Part shown: positions 5,129 to 5,397 of the stretch, piece after piece
Position numbering within the stretch: the stretch's first letter is position 1
Layout: the number at the start of each line of letters is the position of its first letter
From: JAAFKA01 sp043748455
GTDB lineage: Bacteria > Bacteroidota > Bacteroidia > Cytophagales > Thermoflexibacteraceae
DNA: 5,397 bases
Reading direction: 5' to 3'
Assembly (NCBI GenBank): GCA_043748455.1
Contig: JAYTNF010000019.1
Coordinates: forward strand, 1-5,397
The notes under the pieces: model-generated
The model's input: the letters and a program-made list of their open reading frames with translations, nothing else
Told to the model about the DNA's origin: nothing
The model's database searches: none
Made by a program: the position numbers and the translations under genes

Positions 5129-5159
5129 CTAAACTACATAATTACAATTTTTATACAAA
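5129..5159 (-). promoter_or_regulatory. Putative htpG promoter
   Basis: On the minus strand a -33 TTTG (plus positions 5156-5159) is followed after exactly 19 nt by TAGTTTAG (5129-5136), one mismatch from TAnnTTTG. Transcription would start near 5122, leaving a leader of about 64 nt. The perfect 12-bp palindrome AAATTGCAATTT (5157-5168) overlaps the -33 element and could be an operator or chance. Confidence 0.45.
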
Positions 5160-5304
5160 TTGCAATTTAGCGACAAAATGACAGAAAAGAAAGGAAAATA
5201 GGTTATTTTGGCAGGAGGTTTCTTTACCTTTGGGAAAGAGGAAATAGTTTTTGGAGGATAGAAAATTAAGTAATTAATTGTTTTATTACAATGAAAAAAA
5301 TAAC

Positions 5305-5312
5305 TACATTTG
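5305..5312 (+). promoter_or_regulatory. Putative -7 promoter box for the right-edge gene
   Basis: TACATTTG matches TAnnTTTG exactly and lies 36 nt before the ATG at 5349. A TTG at 5278-5280 is 24 nt upstream, slightly beyond the usual spacing, so the -33 element is weak. Confidence 0.45.
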
Positions 5313-5348
5313 TGCTATTAAACCTCTCCAAAAATATCATTTATTATT

Positions 5349-5397
5349 ATGAGTAAATCAAATGAAAAAAAAGAAACAGGATTACACAGAGGACGTA
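5349..5397 (+). CDS. 5' end of an unidentified gene, truncated by the window edge
   Basis: Sixteen codons are visible (MSKSNEKKETGLHRGR) and the frame is open at the right edge. The hydrophilic, Lys-rich start shows no signal peptide and is too short for me to identify. The ATG is supported by the AT-rich leader and the -7 box 36 nt upstream. It is divergent from htpG. Confidence 0.5.
   Translation, partial: MSKSNEKKETGLHRGR

Larger units (their letters stand above)
5059..5348. other. Divergent intergenic region between htpG and the right-edge gene
   Basis: This stretch of 290 bases holds no frame that looks like a gene. It contains the htpG promoter (5129-5159) with its overlapping palindrome and the rightward box at 5305-5312. 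An additional TACCTTTG at 5225-5232 matches the -7 consensus, but its nearest upstream TTTG (5207-5210) is only 14 nt away. I see no RNA gene, riboswitch or strong hairpin. Confidence 0.6.

Noticed and set aside
5291..5356. 21-codon plus-strand frame starting MKKITTFVLL
   Set aside because: It contains the -7 box of the next gene and overlaps that gene's start; it looks like leader sequence, not a gene.

Overview
The window looks like chromosomal DNA from an AT-rich member of the Bacteroidota. Three things point there. Several intergenic regions carry boxes matching the Bacteroidota -7 promoter consensus TAnnTTTG. Start codons lack good Shine-Dalgarno sequences. The protein types (IntDOT-like recombinase with the first catalytic Arg replaced, 'LDDL...QW' antitoxins, the HtpG variant) are those I associate with that phylum. 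I cannot name a genus.

Left part (1-1335, all minus strand) is the remains of a mobile element. It holds an excisionase-type winged-helix gene running off the left edge, a possible 45-aa ORF, a tyrosine recombinase keeping only its catalytic domain, and a small Cys-rich exported-looking protein. The stop codon of the Cys-rich gene lies in frame six codons before the recombinase GTG, so the region looks like a recombination scar. The excisionase gene has a start-site operator-like structure: 9-bp inverted repeat, 10-bp tandem repeat and a -7 box.

Middle part (1434-3106, all plus strand) is a regulatory and toxin-antitoxin island. An XRE-family helix-turn-helix gene with its own promoter is split by an apparent one-base frameshift from a coiled-coil tail. 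Two RelE/ParE-type toxin-antitoxin pairs follow in tandem. The two toxins are clear paralogues, and the antitoxins share a C-terminal half but differ in the N-terminal half. Both pairs use the same 16-nt antitoxin/toxin overlap. A 40-bp repeat holding the last 12 codons and stop of the coiled-coil gene precedes both pairs, which implies a duplication unit of about 640 bp.

Right part (3170-5397) is housekeeping DNA. A very strong AT-rich hairpin separates the second toxin from the convergent, intact htpG (Hsp90) gene. An intergenic region of about 290 bp holds the htpG promoter and a divergent promoter for a gene of which only 16 codons are visible.

Nothing here is a clearly new multi-gene defence system. 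The most interesting structure is the tandem toxin-antitoxin duplication, with exchanged antitoxin N-termini, behind a frameshifted regulator and flanked by copies of that regulator's own 3' end.
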